Origin: Chryseobacterium sp. KLBC 52
Lineage (GTDB): Bacteria > Bacteroidota > Bacteroidia > Flavobacteriales > Weeksellaceae
DNA length: 64,000 bases
NCBI RefSeq assembly: GCF_003347605.1
Contig: NZ_QDFZ01000013.1
Span: 8,314-72,313 of the forward strand
Direction of reading: 5' to 3'
Below are positions 1 through 7,959 of this stretch, piece by piece (positions within the stretch are counted from its first letter, which is position 1; each line of letters starts with the position of its first letter). The notes beneath the pieces are model-generated. The model saw only the letters and a list, made by a program, of their open reading frames with translations, did no database searches and was not told the origin of the DNA. The translations under genes and the position numbers were made by a program.

Positions 1-22
1 ATTTTTGAGTAAGGAATAAAAC

Positions 23-51
23 AAAAAAGACCTACTAAAAATAGTAAGTCT
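23..51 (-). terminator. Terminator hairpin of repeat unit 1
   Basis: On the minus strand a 10-bp stem (AGACTTACTA / TAGTAGGTCT, one G-T pair) with a TTTT loop is followed by six T. It is identical to the one after the intact tRNA-Arg. Confidence 0.6.
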
Positions 52-56
52 TTATG

Positions 57-130
57 TGAGCGCGAAAGGATTCGAACCTTTGACCGTCCCGATTGAAATC
101 GGGATGCTCTATCCAATCTGCTTTACAATG
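57..130 (-). pseudogene. Degenerate tRNA-Arg copy (unit 1)
   Basis: On the minus strand the T arm and 3' acceptor strand match the intact tRNA-Arg at 317-390. The 5' acceptor strand and D-arm end no longer pair. The anticodon arm is replaced by a perfect 7-bp stem (TCCCGAT/ATCGGGA) with a TTCA loop, one base longer than a normal 17-nt arm. It cannot fold as a standard tRNA. Whether it is transcribed by read-through is unknown. Confidence 0.75.
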
Positions 131-152
131 ATTTTTGAGTAAGGAATAAAAC

Positions 153-181
153 AAAAAAGACCTACTAAAAATAGTAAGTTT
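153..181 (-). terminator. Terminator hairpin of repeat unit 2
   Basis: Same hairpin as in units 1 and 3 but with one substitution in the stem (taagtt instead of taagtc), so it is probably weaker. Confidence 0.5.
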
Positions 182-186
182 TTATG

Positions 187-260
187 TGAGCGCAAAAGGA
201 TTCGAACCTTTGACCGTCCCGATTGAAATCGGGATGCTCTATCCAATCTGATTTACAATG
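187..260 (-). pseudogene. Degenerate tRNA-Arg copy (unit 2)
   Basis: Near-identical to the degenerate copy at 57-130, with the same replaced anticodon arm and broken acceptor stem. It carries one more T-side change (cgcaaaagg instead of cgcgaaagg), which weakens the acceptor stem further. The shared defects show that units 1 and 2 duplicated after the damage arose. Confidence 0.75.
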
Positions 261-282
261 ATTTTTGAGTAAGGAATAAAAC

Positions 283-311
283 AAAAAAGACCTACTAAAA
301 ATAGTAAGTCT
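283..311 (-). terminator. Rho-independent terminator after tRNA-Arg
   Basis: A 10-bp stem with TTTT loop and a following T6 run on the minus strand lies a few bases after the 3' end of tRNA-Arg. It ends the Ser-Pro-Arg tRNA operon. Confidence 0.75.
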
Positions 312-316
312 TTATG

Positions 317-390
317 TGAGCGCGAAAGGATTCGAACCTTTGACCGTCTGCTTAGAAGGCAGATGCTCTATCCAGCTGAGCTACGCACCC
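317..390 (-). tRNA. tRNA-Arg (anticodon TCT)
   Basis: The minus strand folds as a full cloverleaf of 74 nt: acceptor GGGTGCG / CGCGCTC with discriminator A, anticodon loop CTTCTAA, T loop TTCGAAT. CCA is not encoded. It is the last functional gene of the Ser-Pro-Arg operon and the probable source of the degenerate copies downstream. Confidence 0.95.
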
Positions 391-432
391 TTAAAAGTTG
401 ATTCTCGCTTAGTAAATAAGCATATTAAAAAG

Positions 433-507
433 TCGGGGCGGCAGGATTCGAACCTGCGACCTCCTGGTCCCAAACCAGGCGCGATGACCGGACTACGCTA
501 CGCCCCG
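433..507 (-). tRNA. tRNA-Pro (anticodon TGG)
   Basis: 75-nt cloverleaf on the minus strand: acceptor CGGGGCG / CGCCCCG with discriminator A, anticodon stem CCTGG/CCAGG with loop TTTGGGA. CCA is not encoded. Middle gene of the tRNA operon. Confidence 0.95.
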
Positions 508-522
508 AATATATAAGAAGAG

Positions 523-607
523 CGGAGGGTAAGGGATTCGAACCCTTGCGACACTTTCGCGTCGACAGTTTAGCAAACTGCTCCGTTAACCACTCCGGCA
601 ACCCTCC
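523..607 (-). tRNA. tRNA-Ser (anticodon GCT)
   Basis: 85-nt class II tRNA on the minus strand with a long variable arm. Acceptor GGAGGGT / ACCCTCC, discriminator G as expected for serine, anticodon loop TTGCTAA. First gene of the Ser-Pro-Arg operon. Confidence 0.95.
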
Positions 608-651
608 TTTTTGTTTATTTTTTAATGATCGTTGTTCCGTTATTGCGAGTG

Positions 652-683
652 CAAATATAGAACAGATTTCTTTATTTACCAAA
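652..683 (-). promoter_or_regulatory. Promoter of the tRNA-Ser-Pro-Arg operon
   Basis: Read on the minus strand this is TTTG, 20 nt, then TATATTTG, a full match to the Bacteroidota primary sigma consensus TTTG-N19/20-TAnnTTTG. It lies 45 bp upstream of tRNA-Ser and back to back with the amidase promoter at 706-713. Confidence 0.8.
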
Positions 684-705
684 TAAAATTCAAGAAATTT
701 TTGTG

Positions 706-713
706 TATTTTTG
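706..713 (+). promoter_or_regulatory. -7 box of the amidase gene
   Basis: TATTTTTG matches the Bacteroidota -7 element TAnnTTTG and sits 29 bp before the chosen ATG at 743. No clear -33 TTTG at the right spacing. The position supports the start at 743 over any upstream start. Confidence 0.55.
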
Positions 714-742
714 AGGTAATAAATCATTCAAAAACCAAACTG

Positions 743-1768
743 ATGCGTAAAACATTATATATCATCGGATTAAGTACTTTCGTTTTTTCATGTACTTCTC
801 AACAAAATGTAAAAAAAAATACTTACCAACCGAAAACCCCAATAACACAGGCGAAACCAACTGTTAAGACAACACCTCCGGTTGCTCCAAAACCAAAAGT
901 TGTATCTGATCATGGAGTAGACTTTTTTACTACTAATATAGCAGACCCAACAAAAAATGATAATACGGCAAGTTATGGTTCCATTGTATCTGCAAAACCA
1001 GCAGGATATAAAGTGGTGAAAACGTATTTTCCGGCAGTTGCTCAGAATTTCAGACAACGTTATCTGATACTACATTATACGGCTCTTGCAGATGATAAAT
1101 CTCTTACCGTTCTTACCCAGCAGGCTGTAAGTGCCCATTATCTGGTAAATAATACAGGAGATAACGAGATCTATCAGTTAGTAGATGAAAATAAACGGGC
1201 ATATCATGCAGGAGTTAGCGCGTGGAGAAATGACAAAAATCTCAATGATAATTCTATCGGTATTGAAATTGTAAATACAGGTTATACTACAGATAGTACA
1301 GGGAAAAGAACTTTTGCTCCATTTAGCGATGAACAGGTGAAAAAAGTAGCCGCCCTTGTGAAAGATATTGTGACAAGATATCAGATCCAGCCTACGAATG
1401 TATTGGCACATGCAGATATTGCTCCCACAAGAAAACAGGATCCTGGACCTATGTTCCCATGGAAAAAGCTTTATGATGAATATCAGGTGGGAATGTGGTA
1501 TGATGAAGCAGCGAAACAGACTTATCTTGAGCCCGCACAGGCAGACCTGGCTGCAAGGTATAACGATTCCAGCTTTATCTTCCTTATTCAGACTTCATTG
1601 CAGAAATTCGGATATGCAATTGATCTTAGCGGAAAATGGGATGATGCTACGAAAAAAACAATTGAAGCATTCCAGTACCACTTCCGTCCACAGAATTATG
1701 ACGGAATTATGGATGCTGAAACATGGGCAATACTCCAGGCTTTAAATCAAAAATATCCAACAAAATAA
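743..1768 (+). CDS. N-acetylmuramoyl-L-alanine amidase, lipoprotein with C-terminal peptidoglycan-binding domain
   Basis: Cuts the amide bond between MurNAc and L-Ala in murein or its fragments, probably from the outer membrane. The 341-residue protein starts with a lipoprotein signal (FVFSC, Cys17), then a Pro/Lys-rich linker (about 25-55), an Amidase_2 domain (about 95-250) and a PG_binding_1 domain (about 280-338). The likely Zn ligands His111 (LHYT), His223 (AHAD) and Asp233 (KQDPGP) are present, as in the AmpD/AmiD family. An in-frame upstream extension to 632 exists, but it would overlap the promoter at 706-713 and hide the signal peptide, so ATG 743 is preferred. It stands alone between a divergent tRNA operon and aspA, with its own terminator at 1777-1804. 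Confidence 0.9.
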   Translation: MRKTLYIIGLSTFVFSCTSQQNVKKNTYQPKTPITQAKPTVKTTPPVAPKPKVVSDHGVDFFTTNIADPTKNDNTASYGSIVSAKPAGYKVVKTYFPAVAQNFRQRYLILHYTALADDKSLTVLTQQAVSAHYLVNNTGDNEIYQLVDENKRAYHAGVSAWRNDKNLNDNSIGIEIVNTGYTTDSTGKRTFAPFSDEQVKKVAALVKDIVTRYQIQPTNVLAHADIAPTRKQDPGPMFPWKKLYDEYQVGMWYDEAAKQTYLEPAQADLAARYNDSSFIFLIQTSLQKFGYAIDLSGKWDDATKKTIEAFQYHFRPQNYDGIMDAETWAILQALNQKYPTK

Positions 1769-1776
1769 TTCAAATT

Positions 1777-1804
1777 AAAACGCATCGGTTAGATGCGTTT
1801 TTGC
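1777..1804 (+). terminator. Rho-independent terminator after the amidase gene
   Basis: Stem AAAACGCAT / ATGCGTTTT with a short loop (cggttag), followed by T residues, 8 bp after the stop codon. Confidence 0.8.
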
Positions 1805-1840
1805 TATCTTTAAACGATCAAAAACAGTAAAATATCTGTA

Positions 1841-3241
1841 ATGGAAAATTTCAGAAAAGAAAGTGATCTATTAGGCGAACTGAATGTGCCTTTAGATGCT
1901 TATTATGGGGTTCAGACACAACGAGCTATCGACAATTTTAAAATCTCAGGACAGCTTTTGTCTTCATATCCTGATTTCATTAAAGGATTGGCATTTGTAA
2001 AAAAAGCAGCGGCTAAAACCAATTATGAATTGGGACTTCTAGACGAAAACCTGTATTTCAAAATAGCAGAAGCTTGTGATGAAATTGTAGCAGGGAAATA
2101 TCATGAGCAGTTTCCGGTAGATATGATTCAGGGAGGAGCAGGAACTTCCATCAATATGAATGCGAACGAAGTGATCGCTAATATCGTATTGGAAAAATTA
2201 GGAAAAAATAAAGGAGAATATGAATTCTGTTCACCTAATGACCATATCAACCTTTCTCAGTCTACCAACGATGCGTATCCTACGGCAATCAAAATGGGAT
2301 TGCTCCAGATGAATATCGGGCTGGTAGAAAAACTGGAAAGAATTATCACGGCTTTCCGTGCAAAAGGACAGGAGTTCCATGATGTAATTAAAATGGGACG
2401 TACACAACTTCAGGATGCCGTTCCAATGACTTTGGGGCAGGAATTTGAAGCCTATGCAGCCACTTTGGAGGAGGATATCTCTAAACTGAATAACAACGCC
2501 AACCTGTTTGTAGAAGTAAATATGGGAGCGACTGCTATTGGAACAGGCTTAAATGCTCCGGTAGGATATGCTACTCTTTGTGCTAAAAACTTAGCTCAGA
2601 TTACAGGATTCCCGATTGTTTCAGCACCGGATCTAGTAGAAGCAACACCCGATACAGGATCTTATGTAATTTATTCTTCAGCAACAAAACGTCTTGCAGT
2701 GAAACTATCTAAAATCTGTAACGACTTAAGATTACTTTCATCAGGTCCAAGAGCGGGTCTTTTTGAAATCAATCTTCCGCCAATGCAGCCGGGATCTTCG
2801 ATTATGCCAGGGAAAGTAAATCCTGTAATTCCGGAAGTGGTTAACCAGGTTTGTTTCAAAGTAATTGGAAATGATCTTACTGTCACTTTTGCCGCAGAAG
2901 CAGGACAATTACAGCTGAATGTAATGGAACCGGTACTTTCTCATGCCATCATGGAAAATATCAACTTCCTTTGCAACGCTTTGGATACGCTTCGTGACAA
3001 ATGTGTAGTAGGAATTACTGCCAATAAAGAAGTATGCCTGAATATGGTGAAACACAGCATCGGGATTGTAACGGCATTGAACCCATATATCGGATACAAA
3101 CAGTCTACACAGATTGCAAAAGAAGCATTGGAAACAGGGAAAAGTGTTTACAACCTTGTTTTGGAAAAAGGAATTCTTTCCCAGGAAAAACTGGATGAAA
3201 TTCTTGATCCTAAAAACATGCTGAAACCGCATAACAAATAA
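1841..3241 (+). CDS. aspA: Aspartate ammonia-lyase
   Basis: Interconverts L-aspartate with fumarate and ammonia in the cytosol. The 466-residue length is normal for aspartase. The aspartase/fumarase superfamily signature GSSIMPGKVNP (residues about 324-334) is intact, as are the substrate-binding segments GGAGTSINMNANEV (about 106-119) and SQSTNDAYPT. Aspartase and class II fumarase are hard to separate by eye; NDLRLLSSGPRAGL and the overall sequence favour aspartase. A weak -7-like box (TATCTTTA, 1805-1812) overlaps the end of the preceding terminator, so it is probably transcribed alone. Confidence 0.93.
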   Translation: MENFRKESDLLGELNVPLDAYYGVQTQRAIDNFKISGQLLSSYPDFIKGLAFVKKAAAKTNYELGLLDENLYFKIAEACDEIVAGKYHEQFPVDMIQGGAGTSINMNANEVIANIVLEKLGKNKGEYEFCSPNDHINLSQSTNDAYPTAIKMGLLQMNIGLVEKLERIITAFRAKGQEFHDVIKMGRTQLQDAVPMTLGQEFEAYAATLEEDISKLNNNANLFVEVNMGATAIGTGLNAPVGYATLCAKNLAQITGFPIVSAPDLVEATPDTGSYVIYSSATKRLAVKLSKICNDLRLLSSGPRAGLFEINLPPMQPGSSIMPGKVNPVIPEVVNQVCFKVIGNDLTVTFAAEAGQLQLNVMEPVLSHAIMENINFLCNALDTLRDKCVVGITANKEVCLNMVKHSIGIVTALNPYIGYKQSTQIAKEALETGKSVYNLVLEKGILSQEKLDEILDPKNMLKPHNK

Positions 3242-3252
3242 AATCATCAAAG

Positions 3253-3322
3253 ATAAATGATCAATGGTAATTGATGCCCTCAAAAGCTTCTCATCATTGA
3301 TCATTTATTATTCATCATTTAT
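3253..3322. repeat. Heptad-repeat pair (arms 3253-3276 and 3295-3322)
   Basis: The first arm reads ATAAATG-ATCAATG-GTAATTG and the second, on the opposite strand, ATAAATG-ATGAATA-ATAAATG-ATCAATG, each in strict 7-nt phase. The arms can pair (13-bp perfect core, 3254-3266 with 3295-3307). It fills the spacer between aspA and the next gene, both on the plus strand. Confidence 0.75.
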
Positions 3323-3332
3323 ACTATAATTC

Positions 3333-4187
3333 GTGAGGTTTTTAATCATAATTCCTGCCCATAACGAAGAAGATAACCTCCCATTTACTCTTGATTCTTT
3401 ACAGCAGCAAAGCAGCAAAGACTTTAAAGTAGTGGTAGTGAATGATGGCTCTACGGACAGAACGTCTGAGATCATCAGGAAATATACAGAAACTGATTCC
3501 CGTTTTGAAACAGTCAATCTTCAGAAATCTGAACATCAGCCAGGTTCTAAAGTGGTTCATGCCTTTAAAAATGGACTTCAGACTCAAAATATGGATGAAT
3601 TTGACATCATCTGTAAATTTGATGCTGATATCATTCTTCCGGACAACTATCTCACAGCGGTAGCAACAGCTTTTATCACTCATCCTGAATACGGACTTGT
3701 AGGAGGTCTTCTGTACATAGAAAAAGATGGAAACTGGATGTATGAAGGAAATTCAAATAAACATCACGTAAGAGGTCCTATGAAAGCTTACCGTAAAGAA
3801 TGCTTTGTGCAGATCGGTGGTTTAAGGGAAACATTGGGCTGGGATAATATTGATTCCATACTGTTGGAAAATCATGGATGGAAAGAAGTGGTACTTCCGG
3901 AGCTCCATGTAAAGCTGATTAAAGTAAAAGGAGCCGACTACACGATACGCCCTGCAGATTATTACGGAAGATATTTTTATTTCTTGGGACTGAACAGGTT
4001 TCTGGCTTATATTGCCTCATCAAAAGAAGCTATGAAAAGCAAATCTGCTTCATTTTTCTTCGATATTATTACATCTTATGAAAGCTGCAGATCAAAGAAA
4101 TTAGAACTGAAAATTACCAAAGAAGAACAGAAAGCCGTTAATGATCAACGTTGGAGAATGTTGAAGAAGAAATGGCTGAAAATGTAA
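3333..4187 (+). CDS. Family 2 glycosyltransferase
   Basis: Inverting GT-A glycosyltransferase that moves a sugar from a nucleotide donor; acceptor unknown. 284 residues. The N-terminus shows the GT2 hallmarks: PAHNEEDNLPFTL (about 8-20), VVNDGSTDRT (about 35-44), and the metal-binding DxD as KFDADIILP (about 90-98). No membrane segments, so probably a cytosolic or peripheral enzyme. The start is GTG at 3333; no ATG precedes it in frame after the upstream stop. With the next gene, the flippase and the FkbM methyltransferase it forms a small glycan group. Confidence 0.85.
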   Translation: MRFLIIIPAHNEEDNLPFTLDSLQQQSSKDFKVVVVNDGSTDRTSEIIRKYTETDSRFETVNLQKSEHQPGSKVVHAFKNGLQTQNMDEFDIICKFDADIILPDNYLTAVATAFITHPEYGLVGGLLYIEKDGNWMYEGNSNKHHVRGPMKAYRKECFVQIGGLRETLGWDNIDSILLENHGWKEVVLPELHVKLIKVKGADYTIRPADYYGRYFYFLGLNRFLAYIASSKEAMKSKSASFFFDIITSYESCRSKKLELKITKEEQKAVNDQRWRMLKKKWLKM

Positions 4188-4213
4188 AAGGTACATTAAA
4201 TATTTATCAATAG

Positions 4214-4270
4214 AAACGGGCTTTAGCCCGTTTAATTAAAAAAATAAAAATCCATTGGCTTTAGCCAAAA
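4214..4270. repeat. Paired-hairpin dispersed element, copy 1
   Basis: A perfect hairpin AAACGGGC-TTTA-GCCCGTTT (4214-4233) is followed by a second hairpin TTGGC-TTTA-GCCAA (4255-4268). The same two-hairpin arrangement with the GGCTTTAGCC core recurs at 28325-28385. The first hairpin may also end transcription of the GT2 gene. It resembles a REP-type element in layout. Confidence 0.75.
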
Positions 4271-4295
4271 CTTAAGATATAACTCCCGTTAGCCT

Positions 4296-5336
4296 GTGAA
4301 AAAAATAGCTTACATAGAAATAGATACCCACGCGGAAATTGCCCAGGCTTTCATAGATATTATGGAAGGTTCTCAGGATTTTGCGGTAGACTATTATTTT
4401 TCAAAAAGAATCAAAGATCAGGTGAGCCACCGTCATGAAGCTGTTTTTTTGTCGGATAGTTCTATGATTTTGGATCAGTTAAAGGGAAAGCAGTATGATC
4501 TGGTTGTAATTGGGACTGTACATCGTTATTTCAATACATTTTTAGCAGTTACTAAAAAGTACAATACCGCAATCATTACTCATAATCTTAATTTTATAAA
4601 AGCTTCAAAGCTGGATCTGATGAAAAGCGTTTTTAAAGAAGATTTTATTTTCAGATTAAAGTTATGGCTTAAAGAGGGATTGTTCTACAAAACCAAGGTT
4701 TATCAGACTTCAAGAAATCTTTTCGTATTGGATGAGGCATTGGTTTCAGAAAAATATAAGTATTTGCCGCTGTTTTATACAAGAGATTTTGACAAGGTAA
4801 AAAATGAAAATCTTCTGGTGGTCATTCCTGGCGGCGTTTCTCAGAAAAGAAGAAATTATCATTATATTTTCGAAACCCTTCAGAAACTCAATACAGATAA
4901 ACGCTGCAGGTTTATATTCCTTGGAAAAGCAAACGGACACGAATTAAAACAGCTTGAAAATCTGTCTGGAAAATTACCTGAAAATATTGAAATCACCTAT
5001 TTTTCAGAAAGAGTTTCCCCGGAAGACTTTGAACAATGGATGCGGAAAGCAGATGTTTTGTGGTGTCCGATTCAACAGGATACAGAATTTTTCAGCATGA
5101 AAGAAACGTATGGACTTAGTAAAATGACGGGAAACCTTGGCGATGCCATAGCTTATGGAAAACTGGCTGTTTTTCCGGGAAATTATCCTTCCAAACTGAG
5201 TTTTATTATTCCTGAAAAAGAAAATGTTCTTGAACAGCTAAAAACCGTTTCTGAAAATCCATTTGATTTTTATACAATATACAGCAGGAAAGAGGTTCAG
5301 AAAAAACTGGAACAATTTCTAACAGGCTTGCTGTAA
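4296..5336 (+). CDS. Glycosyltransferase-like protein
   Basis: 346 residues, probably a GT-B type glycosyltransferase, function unproven. The C-terminal half has features of such folds: VIPGGVSQKRRNY (about 173-185), FIFLGKANG (about 208-216), then WCPIQQDTEFF and the region KMTGNLGDAIAYGK where family 4 enzymes bind the nucleotide phosphates. The N-terminal half is not recognisable by eye. The start is GTG 4296; an in-frame TAG at 4290 excludes a longer protein. It follows the GT2 gene and converges on the flippase gene. Confidence 0.6.
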   Translation: MKKIAYIEIDTHAEIAQAFIDIMEGSQDFAVDYYFSKRIKDQVSHRHEAVFLSDSSMILDQLKGKQYDLVVIGTVHRYFNTFLAVTKKYNTAIITHNLNFIKASKLDLMKSVFKEDFIFRLKLWLKEGLFYKTKVYQTSRNLFVLDEALVSEKYKYLPLFYTRDFDKVKNENLLVVIPGGVSQKRRNYHYIFETLQKLNTDKRCRFIFLGKANGHELKQLENLSGKLPENIEITYFSERVSPEDFEQWMRKADVLWCPIQQDTEFFSMKETYGLSKMTGNLGDAIAYGKLAVFPGNYPSKLSFIIPEKENVLEQLKTVSENPFDFYTIYSRKEVQKKLEQFLTGLL

Positions 5337-5375
5337 AAAGCTTCAGATTATTCTATCTTTCCGTCTTAAAAGCAT

Positions 5376-6875
5376 TTATTTTATCTTAAATACACTCTTA
5401 ATAAACCTCATATTCAGATAATCTTCAACGGGGAAAATTTTGGTAAAGTAATTTCCGACATAGATCAGTATCAGGACAACCGCAGGTTTGTAAATAAGAT
5501 TAATCAGATTACTGTTGAAGTTCGGAAGAACAATGGCTACTGTAATCGCTAAAGTACAGATAATGGAGACAAAAATCATTTCAATGCTCAAAGGTGAAAC
5601 CTTAAATACGATGTAATTGAAGATGATTTTTACGACATTGTAAATGGTCAGTGAAATAGCAGTAGATAAGGCAATTCCGATCAGTTTCAGGTGTGTATTT
5701 TTAATGAAATAATAATTCAGTCCGATAGTTAATCCGGCCAGCAAAAGCATCACCAGAATATTGAATCTGTAATATTTTGAAAGCGAAATAATATTCCCGT
5801 TGAATCCTGTAGCAAGGTCTATCAATACTGCAGAACCCCAGATCCAGACAACGGGTTCATATTCTCTGAGCATGGTTCCGTTCTTTGGCATAAACTGCGT
5901 CAGATAAGGAAATCCTACCATGATACAGGAGAATAAAACAGCTCCAAGGAAATATAAGGTTAAGGATGTCTTCTTGTGAAATCTGTCCAGTTCCACCATA
6001 TCTCCGTCTGCCAGAGTTTTGTTGATGATGGGTGCTGAAATATTAAATAATCCAAGCTGTGGAATAGAAATCAATGAGATCAGAGCATAAAGGACAGAAT
6101 AGATTCCAACCTCTTCCATTCCCATAAATTCTCCGATCATAAAGCTGTTGATCGCCAGATAATTTCCAAAAGTTCCCAGGAATCCAAAGAAACTGTAATT
6201 GAAAAACTCCTTCCAGAAATTATTCTTTTTAAAATAATCGGTATTAAAATCCAGCTGAATTTTTTCCAGTTTGTTGGTGTAATAAATATATCCCAAAAGC
6301 ATTAAAAAGAAAATTCCAAAAAAGAAAGCATAGGCAATGATCTGAGACGTAGAAGCTGTAATATTCTGTGATAAAGCAAAGAAAAAAAGACAGAATGCTC
6401 CCAGATTGGCTATTTTCGGAAACAGGTTATCAAAAATATTGGAAACTACAATTCTTTTATAATTGGACGTATATTTATTGAAAATAGCACAGAAAGAAAG
6501 AATTAAAATCAATGGCAGAATCATCTCCTTGATTTTCCATGCTTCGGAATGCCTGAATTTTGGGTAAAAATAGGGCAGCACAAAAAAAACAGCCGTGAAA
6601 ATAACAAAGTTGATAAAAACCGCCAGTAGTGACAGTGACAGCATATTCTGTTTTTTACCCTCTTTTTCTACTTTGTGAAAAAATTTCACATTCGAATAGG
6701 AAATACCCAAAACAACAAAAGGAACCAGCATTTCAGCCGTCGGAAGAATGTAGCGCAGTTTTCCGTAAAATTCAAAATCATTCGGAAATATAAATATTGC
6801 GGAAACGGTGCCCAGCAAAAAACCAATATAACCGATAATGGAATATTTGAAGCCTTGTCTCGCTACTACACTCAT
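5376..6875 (-). CDS. Polysaccharide flippase-like membrane protein (MOP superfamily)
   Basis: 499 residues with about 12-14 hydrophobic segments across the whole length, the pattern of Wzx/RfbX-type lipid-linked glycan flippases of the MOP superfamily. The N-terminus (KYSIIGYIGFLLGTVSAIF) and the central NYSFFGFLGTFGNYLAINSFMIGEFMG segment fit this family. It would move an undecaprenyl- or polyprenyl-linked glycan across the inner membrane. It lies 9 bp downstream of the FkbM methyltransferase gene and is probably cotranscribed with it. It converges with the GT-like gene at 4296-5336. Confidence 0.8.
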   Translation of the reverse strand: MSVVARQGFKYSIIGYIGFLLGTVSAIFIFPNDFEFYGKLRYILPTAEMLVPFVVLGISYSNVKFFHKVEKEGKKQNMLSLSLLAVFINFVIFTAVFFVLPYFYPKFRHSEAWKIKEMILPLILILSFCAIFNKYTSNYKRIVVSNIFDNLFPKIANLGAFCLFFFALSQNITASTSQIIAYAFFFGIFFLMLLGYIYYTNKLEKIQLDFNTDYFKKNNFWKEFFNYSFFGFLGTFGNYLAINSFMIGEFMGMEEVGIYSVLYALISLISIPQLGLFNISAPIINKTLADGDMVELDRFHKKTSLTLYFLGAVLFSCIMVGFPYLTQFMPKNGTMLREYEPVVWIWGSAVLIDLATGFNGNIISLSKYYRFNILVMLLLAGLTIGLNYYFIKNTHLKLIGIALSTAISLTIYNVVKIIFNYIVFKVSPLSIEMIFVSIICTLAITVAIVLPNFNSNLINLIYKPAVVLILIYVGNYFTKIFPVEDYLNMRFIKSVFKIK

Positions 6876-6884
6876 AAAGTTGTT

Positions 6885-7703
6885 TTAAATGTTTTTAGGT
6901 ATAAAAATAATATTGTTGATGTACTGAGTTTTATTTTTTTCGTCGTTTGTATTTTGTGTAATAATATCTTCTGTAAGATCCTCCAGCGTGAAGCTGTTTC
7001 TGTTCAGATATTTGGCATCATATCCCCAGCTCATCACTTCGGATATCTCATTCCAGATAGGCGTTTCATGGTGTCTTTGTTCCATCTCAACCATAAGGGT
7101 TGGTTTGAACTGTCTGATAGTTTCTCTCGCGCCGGAAAGGGTCTTTATTTCATTTCCTTCAACGTCTATTTTGATAAAATCAAGTCTGTTGAAATGCTCC
7201 AGCGCTGCCCATTCGTCAAGCTTAATAACTTTTACCTGCTCCGTGTAGCTTTTCTCTTCTCCTTTTTCTTTGTAAGAAGTGTTTAAAGTACCGCGGGAAG
7301 CAATCGTTTTTCCATTAATAATGGGTACTTTGAACTCTGCAATCCTGTTTTCATCCGAAAGAGCCAATGGAAGAATGTGCATATCTGAAAATAATCTTTT
7401 CAGTCTTCTGTAAAGCTTTTTATTAGGTTCAAAACCATAAATATGCTCATGCTTCAAAGTATTTTCCAGCTGATAGAGAAAAGTTCCCACATTGGCACCA
7501 ATATCCAGTATCACAGCATTTTTAGGAAGGTATTCTTTGATCCATACCAATTCCGGTTCTACATTACGTTCCGAAAAGTTATTTTTGTTAAGATTATTTA
7601 AAGCTTTAAAATATCTTTTTTTGTAGAAATTCGGGCTTATGTACTGTAGTTTCTCTGCAATTTTTTGGTATAAAGACATCTTTGGCTTTTTGGCGAATAG
7701 CAA
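6885..7703 (-). CDS. FkbM family methyltransferase
   Basis: SAM-dependent methyltransferase of 272 residues, likely acting on a hydroxyl of a sugar. Motif I is VILDIGANVGTFLYQLE (about 64-80); GFEPNKKLYRRL follows, and the family hallmark FIKIDVEGNEIKTLSGA is at about 176-192. ATG at 7703 is used here; a second Met at residue 9 (MSLYQK) is an equally good start. It heads a two-gene minus-strand unit with the flippase gene, which suggests O-methylation of the exported glycan. Confidence 0.85.
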   Translation of the reverse strand: MLFAKKPKMSLYQKIAEKLQYISPNFYKKRYFKALNNLNKNNFSERNVEPELVWIKEYLPKNAVILDIGANVGTFLYQLENTLKHEHIYGFEPNKKLYRRLKRLFSDMHILPLALSDENRIAEFKVPIINGKTIASRGTLNTSYKEKGEEKSYTEQVKVIKLDEWAALEHFNRLDFIKIDVEGNEIKTLSGARETIRQFKPTLMVEMEQRHHETPIWNEISEVMSWGYDAKYLNRNSFTLEDLTEDIITQNTNDEKNKTQYINNIIFIPKNI

Positions 7704-7959
7704 AGATACGTAAAAATGTAAAACTTTCTTAAAAAAATGTTAATTATAAAGACTTGATTTTCAGTATATAGTTTTGGAATTTGCTTTTGTAGCCCCCTTG
7801 AATTTTAATATATATATGATTTGTCACAGAGACATCTGTATATGACAAGGGTCTCTTTTAAAAGTCAATACAATTTAATTTCATCCAAATAACTCCAACC
7901 CTCTGTGAGAATGGGTGTCATCTGTGGTTAAAAATCAGTAGATCCTAAAAAGAAAGGTT

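Larger units (their letters stand above)
1..390 (-). repeat. Three tandem copies of a 130-bp tRNA-Arg plus terminator unit
   Basis: The same 130-bp unit begins at 1, 131 and 261. Each unit holds, on the minus strand, a tRNA-Arg-like sequence followed by a hairpin and T-run. Only the third unit has an intact tRNA (317-390). Units 1 and 2 are nearly identical to each other (differences near 180, 194 and 251 only) and share a changed anticodon arm and a ruined 5' half. The array may extend left of the window. Confidence 0.9.

Noticed and set aside
425..727. 100-codon open frame across the tRNA genes
   Set aside because: It runs antiparallel through tRNA-Pro and tRNA-Ser and has no protein-like composition.
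632..742. N-terminal extension of the amidase by 37 codons
   Set aside because: It overlaps the divergent promoters and would bury the lipoprotein signal.
1398..1745. 115-codon open frame on the plus strand inside the amidase gene
   Set aside because: Out-of-frame shadow of a well-supported gene; composition is not protein-like.
7704..7959. 256-bp spacer with AGAGAC/GTCTCT arms
   Set aside because: A 6-bp stem with a long loop is too weak to call; nothing else seen in the spacer.
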